The translations under genes were made by a program, and so were the position numbers. The notes under the pieces were generated by a model. The model had not been told where the DNA came from and did not search any database. It saw only the letters and a program-made list of their open reading frames with translations. A DNA stretch of 64,000 nucleotides from Deferribacteres bacterium (GTDB taxonomy: Bacteria > Zhuqueibacterota > Zhuqueibacteria > Zhuqueibacterales > Geothermadaptataceae). Shown in pieces: positions 1 to 7,933 of this stretch. How positions within the stretch are numbered: position 1 is the first letter of the stretch; the number at the start of each line of letters is the position of its first letter. The stretch spans positions 496,001-560,000 of the forward strand of contig JACKDF010000002.1 in the NCBI GenBank assembly GCA_020633655.1. The letters are read 5' to 3'.

Positions 1-183
1 GACAGGGTTCTGAACCCTGTCGAGACTGTTCAAAAACATACAAATTCGGTCCCTGAGCTTGTCGAAGGGCCCGAATTTGAGTGTGGAACCGAGCGTTTCG
101 ACACTTCGACTTTTCTCAGGGCAGGCAGGCTCAACGTCTGGTTTATCCCTTTTTCGACAGTCTCGTCAGGGTTTGCGTATTTA
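1..183. repeat. Inverted-repeat-bounded intergenic element with REP-like core
   Basis: No gene is supported here. Bases 1-21 form a near-perfect palindrome (GACAGGGTTC/GAACCCTGTC around one base). An imperfect inverted repeat bounds 16-171: the left arm CCCTGTCGAGACTGT is matched by the reverse complement of ACAGTCTCGTCAGGG with one mismatch, and the arms continue as C/G-AAAAA. Inside, 50-70 reads GTCCCTGAGCTTGTCGAAGGG, a motif of the kind dispersed through many bacterial genomes as a REP-like repeat. The element lies just past the stop codon of the minus-strand DUF1080 gene. Confidence 0.6.
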
Positions 184-3100
184 TTAAAACTCCCGGATTC
201 GAATGTTGCGATACTGCACAGGTGCGCCGTGGTTCTGGAATCCGATGTATCCTCCCCGCCGTTTTATGCCGGGACTTTTCGCTGTCTTTTCCATATGCTC
301 AATGAGATTCGAATCGACAATCTGCTCACCGTTGAGTATAACTTGAACTTTTGGACCCGTGCATGTGATCTGCATTTTCTGCCATTCACCGGCTTTTTTT
401 GTTACCCGCTTTGCAGGTGCTTGCACGGCGTAGATACTGCCCGTGTATTGCCATGGTTGTAAAGTCGCATATTTTTCGGCGTAATCATCCAGAACCTGAA
501 TTTCCATTCCTGTGTATGCTGGATCGCCCTCGTGTGGTGCGCGTATAAAGACACCGCTGTTACCACCATCGGGCACATTGAATTCAAGCTCTAAAGAAAA
601 ATCACTGTATTCTTTTTCTGTTGAAATCCAGCCACCACCGTGTCCGCCAGTGCTCAGGATACCGTCTTCCGCTTTCCAGGAGTTCGATGAGTTGCTGATA
701 ACCTGCCAACCACTGAGGTCCCGCCCATTAAAAAGTTCGACCACGTTCGTATCGATTGTTGAGGGCAGTTCACGAATGTAGATATTACGGAAAGCAAGCG
801 GGCTGTGATGTGCCTGCAGTTCAATCGAACCGACAGGGTAGAGTTTCTTGTCGCGTTCCCAATAGTTTTCCAAAACGACGTCATCGACGACCAGCACGTC
901 ATTCAGATACACAATGCAGTGATCATCAACCAAAGTAATTCGAAAAGAATTCCACTCTCCAATTGGCCGGTCGGCGAGCTGCAAAGGTTTGTCGGGGTTC
1001 TTTTTGTTGTTGAATAATCCGCCGGAACCGACACCTTTATTAAACGCCGGATCCCAAATTTGCACCTGTGGAACACCACGCAGGTAAATTCCCGAATCAC
1101 CGTCTTTCCAGATTTTCCATTCCAGATGCAGTTCATAATTTTCATAGTCCTGGGCGGTGCAAAGGCTCTGACCAAAGCCATCGAAAAATATCTGACCTTT
1201 TTCGACTTTCCAATGGGCCTGCATATTCGAATCAGCATGCACTTGGGCTGCTGCATATTCCGCGTCTGACATCTTTTGCCTTTGCACCGGGTCAGCCGCC
1301 AGGCCACGCCATCCTGTTAGGTCTTCACCATTAAATAATGCGGTGAATCCCTGGGGAGGCCGACTTTCATGCTCAAAACTGTTCTCAACGACTCCCATAT
1401 TTTCATCCTCAACAGCGTTTTTAAGCACGGCGCGTACAACCCTGGCAACGGGCTCGTTCTCGCGCCATTGCCGTTCATCGACTGTTATTTGAATGGCGGC
1501 AACAGCCGCATCGACTTGCAAGGAATCCTGTTTCAAGTAGGGAAGCACCAATTGTAGCGCATCTTCCGATTGTATTTGTGCTGCAGAACCAATGAAAAGC
1601 CGCTTATCCTCAATCGATCGACTCGCAGCAAGGGCTCTTTCGATGTACAAAATTTTGGCATTGTCGATGTATCCTGATTCATCGATCAAACGTTTGATTG
1701 CGCGCATGCTGAGCACATGCCACGTCGGATTGTCGGTTTCCTTTGCTATTGGCAGCAAAGCCTCGAGCGCATTTGCATTAGCCCAATCGAAAAGAGCACG
1801 GTGAGCCGCTTCCGAGAGCACCCGATTTTCTGTATTGGCTAACTCTGCAACAGGGTCTACGGCACTTTTTGCACCGATTCGTGAAAGGAATTGCAAATGG
1901 AATTTCACCTTATCAGCATTGGTTTTGTCCTGTAGCTTCGCCAAACTTTCAGCAACGAGCACCTCTGTTTGCGCTGAACGCTCTGCAATCGCTGCGATTG
2001 TATTAAGGGCTTCTATACGTTCCTGTTGTATTTCTGTGCTCCGGGCTTTCTGAAGAATAACCGGGATTTGGGCTGAAGAACCAAGCTCGCGCAACGCCTG
2101 CAATGCAGCAATCCGAACCCGGGGATTTTTATGATCGAGCAAAGGGGACAAGGCACTTTCGCACCCACTAGTATGTTTTGTGCGTAAAAACTGCGTTGCC
2201 GCGATCACCGATGCATCGGTAAACTGGTTTAGATTTGGAAGCAATTCTCCGGTGATTTCCGCTGTGGGTTTCGTTGCGAAATTCTGGAAGATGGTAGTGA
2301 TCTCAGCCGGATTGGAAGTGACTTTCAGATAAGCAATTAGAACGGACGCAGAAGGCACATTCTGTAAAACAGCGAGCCTGTTGGCTTCATTATCACCATT
2401 GATAATCGACTGTAAAAAATCAGTGGCTTCCGATGATGGGGAATGTGCTAAAAGGGCGATAACATGGGGTTGTGCTACTGGATTTATTTTGGCAAAATTG
2501 TCGATCCAGGTTTTGGCCTGACCATCATTCTGATTTTCGATTAGTAGGTTGATTGCCGCAACAGCAATTTGTGCATTTTCATCTTCGGCAGCCGCCAGGC
2601 AAAGCTCCTTGCCTTGTGATGGCTTGATTTTCGTTTGCAGGCTCAGGTATTGAATATAGAATTGGTGCGAAAGCTCATTTTTATCAAGTGCTTGCAGAAG
2701 AAGTGATGCGGAGTTCAGATCATTGATTTTCAAAAACCGGTTTGCTGCTTGCAGCCTTAGAGCAGTGTAATTTTTATTTGTATTATCAGTTTTTGTCTGA
2801 TAATAAATCAGTGCATCTTCCAAAGTTTTTGCAGAGGCGAGGGAAGGCAGTGCCTGCAAGGCTGCGAAACTCACTTTTTCATTTTCCTCACGAACCAGTG
2901 ATGAAAGGTCTTTTTCTGCGGGTGTAAAATTCAAATCAGCAAGGGCTTTTATCAGTTTTGTTTTATGCTGATCAGGGCTTTTTTTGATCTGATCTAAAAG
3001 TATTTTTCCTGCTTTTTTTGAACCCACAGAGACAAAAACTGCGATTGCGGGATCGATGAGTTTATCGTCGTTCAGAAAAGATTTAATTTTATCTAATTCG

Positions 3101-3501
3101 TTATCAGTGGCAGACAATTTCAGCTGTTCGAGGAGAAACGCATTCGCGGTAGCATGGCTGGATGCACCTTTTTCCAGGCTTGCACAAACAGATTGGTTGA
3201 AATCCTTGCGCTGATTTTTATCCGTCGTAACGAATTTTGCCAGTCCACTAAGGGCGTACTGCAAAGTTGTATCATGGGGCTGGCTTTGCACAGCAGAACA
3301 CAGTTTGTCGATGCCACCATTCATCATGACTATTTTTTCGAATACAAGATGAGCAACAGCGGTGTTTGGCGCTGGGAGAACGTTGAGCACCTGTTCAAGG
3401 TCGCCTGATAGTTGCCTGTTGTTTTGTGCAGAAGCAGAGAAGCACAAAAGGAGGAGCAGGATGCCAGTTTGAATTAATCGGTTTACCATCGTTTTCACCA
3501 T
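184..3501 (-). CDS. Secreted HEAT-repeat protein with two C-terminal DUF1080 (3-keto-disaccharide hydrolase) domains
   Basis: Probable periplasmic glycoside-processing protein. The open frame extends to 3555, but the ATG at 3501 begins a good signal peptide (basic MVKTMVNRL, hydrophobic ILLLLLCFSASAQ), so 1105 residues are expected. Residues about 30-700 are alpha-helical HEAT-type repeats (recurrent DPAVAVLIALL-like helices, for example NPRVRIAALQALRELG). Two tandem DUF1080 domains follow, about 718-913 and 920-1105, each opening with LFNGxDLxGW and holding the GDSG/GNSG(I/V)(Y/F)(L/I)R and GEWxxxxIT signatures. The Pfam family DUF1080 is now named 3-keto-disaccharide hydrolase, a lectin-like jelly roll that cleaves 3-keto-glycosides. 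It is the last gene of the sugar-oxidation locus. The HEAT array is a likely protein-binding scaffold (inference). Which of the two domains is active cannot be told from the sequence. Confidence 0.85.
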   Translation of the reverse strand: MVKTMVNRLIQTGILLLLLCFSASAQNNRQLSGDLEQVLNVLPAPNTAVAHLVFEKIVMMNGGIDKLCSAVQSQPHDTTLQYALSGLAKFVTTDKNQRKDFNQSVCASLEKGASSHATANAFLLEQLKLSATDNELDKIKSFLNDDKLIDPAIAVFVSVGSKKAGKILLDQIKKSPDQHKTKLIKALADLNFTPAEKDLSSLVREENEKVSFAALQALPSLASAKTLEDALIYYQTKTDNTNKNYTALRLQAANRFLKINDLNSASLLLQALDKNELSHQFYIQYLSLQTKIKPSQGKELCLAAAEDENAQIAVAAINLLIENQNDGQAKTWIDNFAKINPVAQPHVIALLAHSPSSEATDFLQSIINGDNEANRLAVLQNVPSASVLIAYLKVTSNPAEITTIFQNFATKPTAEITGELLPNLNQFTDASVIAATQFLRTKHTSGCESALSPLLDHKNPRVRIAALQALRELGSSAQIPVILQKARSTEIQQERIEALNTIAAIAERSAQTEVLVAESLAKLQDKTNADKVKFHLQFLSRIGAKSAVDPVAELANTENRVLSEAAHRALFDWANANALEALLPIAKETDNPTWHVLSMRAIKRLIDESGYIDNAKILYIERALAASRSIEDKRLFIGSAAQIQSEDALQLVLPYLKQDSLQVDAAVAAIQITVDERQWRENEPVARVVRAVLKNAVEDENMGVVENSFEHESRPPQGFTALFNGEDLTGWRGLAADPVQRQKMSDAEYAAAQVHADSNMQAHWKVEKGQIFFDGFGQSLCTAQDYENYELHLEWKIWKDGDSGIYLRGVPQVQIWDPAFNKGVGSGGLFNNKKNPDKPLQLADRPIGEWNSFRITLVDDHCIVYLNDVLVVDDVVLENYWERDKKLYPVGSIELQAHHSPLAFRNIYIRELPSTIDTNVVELFNGRDLSGWQVISNSSNSWKAEDGILSTGGHGGGWISTEKEYSDFSLELEFNVPDGGNSGVFIRAPHEGDPAYTGMEIQVLDDYAEKYATLQPWQYTGSIYAVQAPAKRVTKKAGEWQKMQITCTGPKVQVILNGEQIVDSNLIEHMEKTAKSPGIKRRGGYIGFQNHGAPVQYRNIRIREF

Positions 3502-3629
3502 GCTTTTTTCTCTTAAATTTAACCTTTGTATAACATCGAATTTCACCAATTGCACGATTTTTGAATGGCATTATCTGGTGAAATGATAATTAACTTTTTC
3601 TTTCATTTTCGATTCTAGTGAATTCAGCT

Positions 3630-4886
3630 TCAAGGCATTGTCCAGGGGGCACGCATCGGTTGATCAATAAGCCGGTTTGCGGCTTCATCGTTTATGAATT
3701 TCTGTTCGACCGGGTCAAATTGTAGCGTTCGGCCAAGTCGAATGGCAATTTTACTTAAATTCACCAGTGTAGCTGAACGGTGTCCATTTGCTTCGTTTAA
3801 GGCAAATTTCTGTCTTTTTTTCACGGCGTCAATAAAGTCGGTGACTTGCGGTTCCGGATCTGGCAACTCAGCTAATTTCTGTTTTAAGTCGGGTATATCC
3901 GATCGCAGATAGGGAAAAATCTTGCCTTCCGGACCTTCAATGAATGGTGCATTTTCCTCTTTATTGGCACCATCGAGGATGATTTCGCAACCGTCTGCGT
4001 ACTTCAATTGAATGCGGCGCCATGTCCCAACTGCATCGGGGTGCGCAAGTGGTGCATCGACATTGATTTCTACAGGGCTGGTGTCGTCTTTATTGAGTAT
4101 GTATTGGACAGGGTCGAGATAATGTTGCGCCATATCACCTAATCCACCGCCATCGTAATCCCAGTAACCGCGAAAAGTTTCATGCACCCGATGGGCATTA
4201 TACGGCTTGTAAGGAGCAGGGCCAAGCCAAAGATCGTAGTCCAGTTCTTCCGGTATCCATTGCGGTTCGTAGGATGTTTTACCGCTCCAGTAGAATTTCC
4301 ATTCAAATCCCTGGTGCTTGCCCACGGTAACTTTTAAAGGCCATCCCAGCAGGCCGTTGGCTACTGCTTTTTTCACATCGGCTATGGGAATGCCGAAACG
4401 GTAGAAATTATTTTGGAATCGAAACCAGGTATTGATGCGAAATATAGCACCATTGCGTTGGACGGCTTCAACAACTTTTCGGCCCTCACCGATGGTGCGT
4501 GTCATCGGCTTTTCGCACCAGATATCTTTGCCGGCTTCGGCAGCCATTGCTGACATGAGTCCATGCCAATGTGGTGGTGTCGCAATATGGATGATATCGA
4601 TATCCTTGCGCTGTAATACCTCACGGAAATCGTGGTAGGTTTGTACATCGCTTCCCACCATTTCCAGAGTTCTGTTCAAATGATTTTTGTCAACATCGCA
4701 GATAGCTAAAAGACGTGTTGTCTGCAAACGTGCATGCCATCGTCCCATCCCACCGACGCCGATAACCGCACGTGTGAGTTCATCACTCGGGGCAATATAG
4801 CCGATACCGCCTAAAACGTGACGAGGAATGATGGTAAAAGCCGCCGAAGCGCTTGCTGCTGTTTTTAAGAAATTTCTACGGTTCAT
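3630..4886 (-). CDS. Tat-exported Gfo/Idh/MocA family oxidoreductase
   Basis: NAD(P)-dependent sugar or polyol dehydrogenase family, 418 residues, probably periplasmic. The N-terminus MNRRNFLKTAASASAAF is a twin-arginine signal followed by the IPRHVLGG junction typical of exported members. The Rossmann domain begins at VIGVGGMGRWHA; the catalytic-lysine motif appears as CEKPMTRT, and the conserved Asp/His segment as GDMAQHYLDP. The C-terminal alpha/beta domain is complete and ends in DQPMRAPW, a tail almost identical to that of the homologue at 13454-14764 (RPMRGPW), so the two are close paralogues. Exported members of this family are thought to hold their nicotinamide cofactor tightly (as Zymomonas glucose-fructose oxidoreductase does). 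Context with DUF1080 suggests oxidation of a glycoside hydroxyl at C3; substrate unknown. Confidence 0.88.
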   Translation of the reverse strand: MNRRNFLKTAASASAAFTIIPRHVLGGIGYIAPSDELTRAVIGVGGMGRWHARLQTTRLLAICDVDKNHLNRTLEMVGSDVQTYHDFREVLQRKDIDIIHIATPPHWHGLMSAMAAEAGKDIWCEKPMTRTIGEGRKVVEAVQRNGAIFRINTWFRFQNNFYRFGIPIADVKKAVANGLLGWPLKVTVGKHQGFEWKFYWSGKTSYEPQWIPEELDYDLWLGPAPYKPYNAHRVHETFRGYWDYDGGGLGDMAQHYLDPVQYILNKDDTSPVEINVDAPLAHPDAVGTWRRIQLKYADGCEIILDGANKEENAPFIEGPEGKIFPYLRSDIPDLKQKLAELPDPEPQVTDFIDAVKKRQKFALNEANGHRSATLVNLSKIAIRLGRTLQFDPVEQKFINDEAANRLIDQPMRAPWTMP

Positions 4887-5044
4887 AGTCTACCAGGGAA
4901 AATTTAAAAGTTTATGTGAGGCCAGTTTGTGTCTTAAGTAACCTTCGTAAAAGCACATGTTTTTTGAGGATTTTATACACGAATTACACTGACCAACACT
5001 AATTTTTAAGTGATATCGGTTTGTAAATATATACATGAATGGGT

Positions 5045-6259
5045 TTATACCGTCGCCTTATCCGCAGTCTTGTCATTGAATGTTAACTGGAAAAGCAGTG
5101 AAATTATCGCTGCAAAGATGGCGGGAACCCACCATATTCCACTCCAGTTAATGATGTCATTCGCCGTAAACATGTCGACGACTTGTCCGGCAATGAATGA
5201 CCCTAGCCCAAGTCCAACTCCGTACGTAACCAAAGCGATAAGCCCTTGAGCGCTGGCCCGTATGGCAAGATCCGCTTTTTGATCAACGTAGATTTGCCCG
5301 GTGACAAAAAAGAAATCGTAGCAGATTCCGTGGAGCAGAATACCACCGTACAACATCCAGACACCATTGCCGAGGTCGCCGTTTGCGAAAAGGGCGTAAC
5401 GGATAACCCAGGCAAGCATGCCCACTAATAGCATTTTTTTGACGCCAAGGCGTACAAAAAACCAGGGCATGAGCACCATAAAAATAACTTCTGACATTTG
5501 TCCGAAAGTTTGTTTGCCTGCAACACCCTTCATGCCGATGTCGTTCAGGAATAAGTTGGTAAAGCTGTAATAAAACGCCAGCGGAATACAAATGAGAAGA
5601 GAGCTGATAACAAAGATGAGAAAAGATTTTTCTTTCATGAGTTTCAGCGCTTTGACGCCGAAAACATCTCCAATACTGATATCTTGCCCGACATTTTTCG
5701 GTGGTGTCTTGGGTAGTGTAAATGAATATAATCCCAGTAAGATTGAGGCGGCAGCAGCCATTTTCAAAGGAACGGCACTGGCTTCAATGCTTTCGTAAAA
5801 ATTGAATTGAATATAGGTGATGACCAGGCCCGCAACGATCCAGCCGATTGTGCCCCAAACGCGGACCTTCGGAAATTGGGTGTCCGGGCTCTGCATTTGA
5901 TTGAAGGAAACGGCGTTGACGAGGGCCAGTGTTGGCATGTAACACAGGTTGTAGAGCAGCAAGCCAAGAATAAGTGGTACTGCGCTTGTCATGCCAGCTG
6001 CGAAGAAAATAATGATGCCGCCGACTATATGCAAAACACCCATCACTTTTTCGGAGTTGAAGTATCGATCTGCGATCATTCCTACGAAAAAAGGGGAGAT
6101 AATAGCGGCGATGTTGTTCATCAGGTAGGAATAACCAATTTCACTACCACTAAAACCAATTGAGCCAAGATACGTTCCCAGCGTCACAAACCATGAGCCC
6201 CAGACAAAAAATTGTAGAAACATCATGATGCTGAGTTGAGAGTAGACTTTTTTGTTCAT
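5045..6259 (-). CDS. NupG-like MFS nucleoside/sugar:H+ symporter
   Basis: Inner-membrane transporter of the nucleoside:H+ symporter branch of the MFS. The frame starts at 6277, but the ATG at 6259 (MNKKVYSQLSIMMFLQFF) follows GGAGAAATA, so 404 residues are preferred. About 12 hydrophobic segments are visible. The opening FLQFFVWGSWFVTLGTYL and the YSYLMNNIAAIISPFFVGMIADRYF segment are characteristic of NupG/XapB proteins. Transporters of this branch recur next to Gfo/Idh/MocA and DUF1080 genes in FCB and Planctomycetes genomes, where nucleosides are an unlikely cargo. The likely role here is import of a sugar or oxidised sugar made in the periplasm (inference). It lies 158 bases downstream of the AT-rich repeat end and the four-helix-bundle gene on the same strand. 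Confidence 0.85.
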   Translation of the reverse strand: MNKKVYSQLSIMMFLQFFVWGSWFVTLGTYLGSIGFSGSEIGYSYLMNNIAAIISPFFVGMIADRYFNSEKVMGVLHIVGGIIIFFAAGMTSAVPLILGLLLYNLCYMPTLALVNAVSFNQMQSPDTQFPKVRVWGTIGWIVAGLVITYIQFNFYESIEASAVPLKMAAAASILLGLYSFTLPKTPPKNVGQDISIGDVFGVKALKLMKEKSFLIFVISSLLICIPLAFYYSFTNLFLNDIGMKGVAGKQTFGQMSEVIFMVLMPWFFVRLGVKKMLLVGMLAWVIRYALFANGDLGNGVWMLYGGILLHGICYDFFFVTGQIYVDQKADLAIRASAQGLIALVTYGVGLGLGSFIAGQVVDMFTANDIINWSGIWWVPAIFAAIISLLFQLTFNDKTADKATV

Positions 6260-6279
6260 TATTTCTCCGACTGCCATAA

Positions 6280-6371
6280 TAGAGTGAATGATTCAATATG
6301 CAATAATCAACAATCAATTTTCAATGCTCAAATTTTCATTTTCAGTGATTGAGTATTGTTGATTGTTGATT
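6280..6371. repeat. AT-rich inverted repeat (AATCAACAATCAA type), copy 1
   Basis: AATCAACAATCAA at 6305-6317 is matched in inverted orientation by TTGATTGTTGATT at 6359-6371, and the arms extend imperfectly through CTCAA/TTGAG. The right arm runs into the last codons of the four-helix-bundle gene. Related phrases (CAATATTCAA, ATTGATTATTGAATATTG) recur at about 6770-6830 and 16265-16380. This may be a mobile-cassette boundary or a transcription terminator; the sequence alone does not decide. Confidence 0.5.
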
Positions 6372-6731
6372 TTCCTGCCCTTTTGTAGTCTGAATACTTT
6401 TAAAAATGATCGCAATTAATTCTTCTGTCTCTTCCAGTAAGGGGTGTATTTTCTGTTCTGGCTTAATGAGTTCTGATTTAATAATGATTTTCAGCCAAAT
6501 TCTTGTTTCTTTTAGCTCTTTCAAGCTAATTTTCAACTTATGGATAAAATCTTTTCTCGATTCTGCGCTTTGCGCTTCACCGTAATTTGCTGCCGGACTG
6601 GTACCACTCCGCAACAGCTGTTTCCCGAGATGAAGACCAGAATGAGACTTGGGTAATGCTTCAACTAATTTAATAATCCTTACCGCATAATCGACGAGTC
6701 GATCTTCCAAATCATATTTTTGTTTTTTCAT
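6342..6731 (-). CDS. Four helix bundle protein (23S rRNA intervening-sequence type)
   Basis: 129-residue protein of the four-helix-bundle/S23 family first noticed in 23S rRNA intervening sequences. Diagnostic features are the start LEDRLVDYAVRIIKLVEALP, the LGKQLLRSGTSPAANYGEAQSAES loop and the FIHKLKISLKELKETRIWL helix. The molecular function of the family is unknown; its genes are scattered through genomes and often sit in odd places. Here it interrupts a sugar-oxidation locus, and AT-rich repeats lie on both sides (6280-6371, overlapping the last codons QSTILNH, and 6765-6830). This looks like an inserted cassette rather than a functional part of the operon. The upstream ribosome binding site is weak (GGTAAATAGCG before ATG). 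Confidence 0.85.
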   Translation of the reverse strand: MKKQKYDLEDRLVDYAVRIIKLVEALPKSHSGLHLGKQLLRSGTSPAANYGEAQSAESRKDFIHKLKISLKELKETRIWLKIIIKSELIKPEQKIHPLLEETEELIAIIFKSIQTTKGQENQQSTILNH

Positions 6732-6764
6732 CGCTATTTACCAGGCTTTGAACGTTGAAATTTC

Positions 6765-6832
6765 AACAAAAACAAATTGAAAATTGAATATTGTTTGTTG
6801 ATTATTGAATATTGATTCCTTTCCCTCGCCTC
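6765..6832. repeat. AT-rich repeat (ATTGAATATTG type), copy 2
   Basis: Degenerate iterations of ATTGAAAATTGAATATTG and TTGATTATTGAATATTG lie between the four-helix-bundle gene and the stop codon of the next oxidoreductase, overlapping the last codons of the latter (GKGINIQ). Together with 6280-6371 it brackets the four-helix-bundle gene. Confidence 0.45.
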
Positions 6833-7872
6833 ACCGATTCATCTGCTGCCAGCACAATCTTCAAACTATTAACCGCATCTTCAAGATGATCTGTCAAATC
6901 GAGATCTTCGTCGATCGCGCGAAGAAAGTATTCTTGCTCCCGGTTGCACAATTCCTGATGGCCAGGTTCATCGGAGGTGCTGATGAGCTCATCTTTTTTC
7001 ATGAATTTCCCGTTACTGTCGAGTTCGGCATGGTGCAATAAAAGTGCACTTGTCTTCGTGTGCGAGTCAATGTCAGCTGAATCACCTGTGCTTTCGGCTC
7101 GTTTTTCAGTAATGCTGACACATCCTTTTGGACCGATTACATCCTTCACAAAAAATGCGGTCTGACTCATCATTGGGCCCCAACCAGCTTCGTACCAGCC
7201 AACACTGCCGTCGGCGAAGGTAACATGCAAGTGACCATAATTATACATCGTGGCATCAATTTCTTCTGTCAATCGCGCGCCGATCGCTTGCACTCGCACG
7301 GGTTGTGAGCGCGTCATCTGGCACATGACATCCACATAATGCACGCCGCAATCGACGATCGGCGAGATGGAATTCATGAGTTTTTTGTGCGTCTGCCATT
7401 CTTTTCCGCTGCTTTGCTGGTTGAGATTCATTCGCATAACCAGCGGTTTCCCCAGGCTTTGCGCAATTTCGGTAAATTTTGCCCAGGCCGGATGCACACG
7501 AAGGATATATCCGACGACGATTTTCCGTCGTTTTTCTTTCGCTAAAGAAACCAGTTCCTGTGCCTGTTCGACGGTCGTTGCCAGCGGTTTTTCTACAAAA
7601 ACATGCACGTTATTTTCGAGGCACTTTTTTGCTATTTCATAATGGCTATCCGGATAGGTGCAAATGGCAACTGCATCCGGTCTTTGGTGTTGAAAGGCCT
7701 CTTCGATGGAGCCAAATCCCGGCACGCCCTGAATTTCGCTGCACAGCGAATTGAGACTTTCCTGATTTCGGTCAATCAGTCCGATTAAGTTGAATCCATC
7801 CAGTTCAGCGTAACTGCGAGCATGGGAAGATCCCATGTTACCGCAACCGACAACGAACACCTTTTTTTTCAT
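6802..7872 (-). CDS. Cytosolic Gfo/Idh/MocA family oxidoreductase
   Basis: 356-residue NAD(P)-dependent oxidoreductase with no export signal. The protein starts directly with the Rossmann strand KKVFVVGCGNMGSSHARSYAEL. The motif FVEKPLATTVEQAQELV carries the catalytic lysine, and DCGVHYVDVMCQM is the conserved Asp/His helix after the cofactor domain. AAAGGAAAAATCG in front of the ATG is a good ribosome binding site. It belongs to a different subgroup from the Tat-exported members of the locus: it is shorter and resembles inositol/sugar dehydrogenases such as Idh or MviM. A cytosolic member beside exported ones suggests that it reduces or further converts an imported keto-sugar (inference). 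Confidence 0.85.
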   Translation of the reverse strand: MKKKVFVVGCGNMGSSHARSYAELDGFNLIGLIDRNQESLNSLCSEIQGVPGFGSIEEAFQHQRPDAVAICTYPDSHYEIAKKCLENNVHVFVEKPLATTVEQAQELVSLAKEKRRKIVVGYILRVHPAWAKFTEIAQSLGKPLVMRMNLNQQSSGKEWQTHKKLMNSISPIVDCGVHYVDVMCQMTRSQPVRVQAIGARLTEEIDATMYNYGHLHVTFADGSVGWYEAGWGPMMSQTAFFVKDVIGPKGCVSITEKRAESTGDSADIDSHTKTSALLLHHAELDSNGKFMKKDELISTSDEPGHQELCNREQEYFLRAIDEDLDLTDHLEDAVNSLKIVLAADESVRRGKGINIQ

Positions 7873-7887
7873 CGATTTTTCCTTTGC

Positions 7888-7920
7888 AAGTGCCAGTCAC
7901 CTTCAAAGTGACTGGCACTT
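7888..7920. repeat. Perfect 13-bp hairpin between oxidoreductase genes
   Basis: AAGTGCCAGTCAC (7888-7900), a 7-base loop and GTGACTGGCACTT (7908-7920) form a perfect stem-loop between two co-directional oxidoreductase genes. On the minus strand it is followed by the ribosome binding site of the next gene and not by a U-tract, so it is not a classical terminator. The stem resembles REP-like elements with GTGACTGGCAC/GTGCCAGTCAC arms. An attenuating or mRNA-protecting hairpin is the alternative. Confidence 0.7.
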
Positions 7921-7933
7921 AATATAATTTTAA

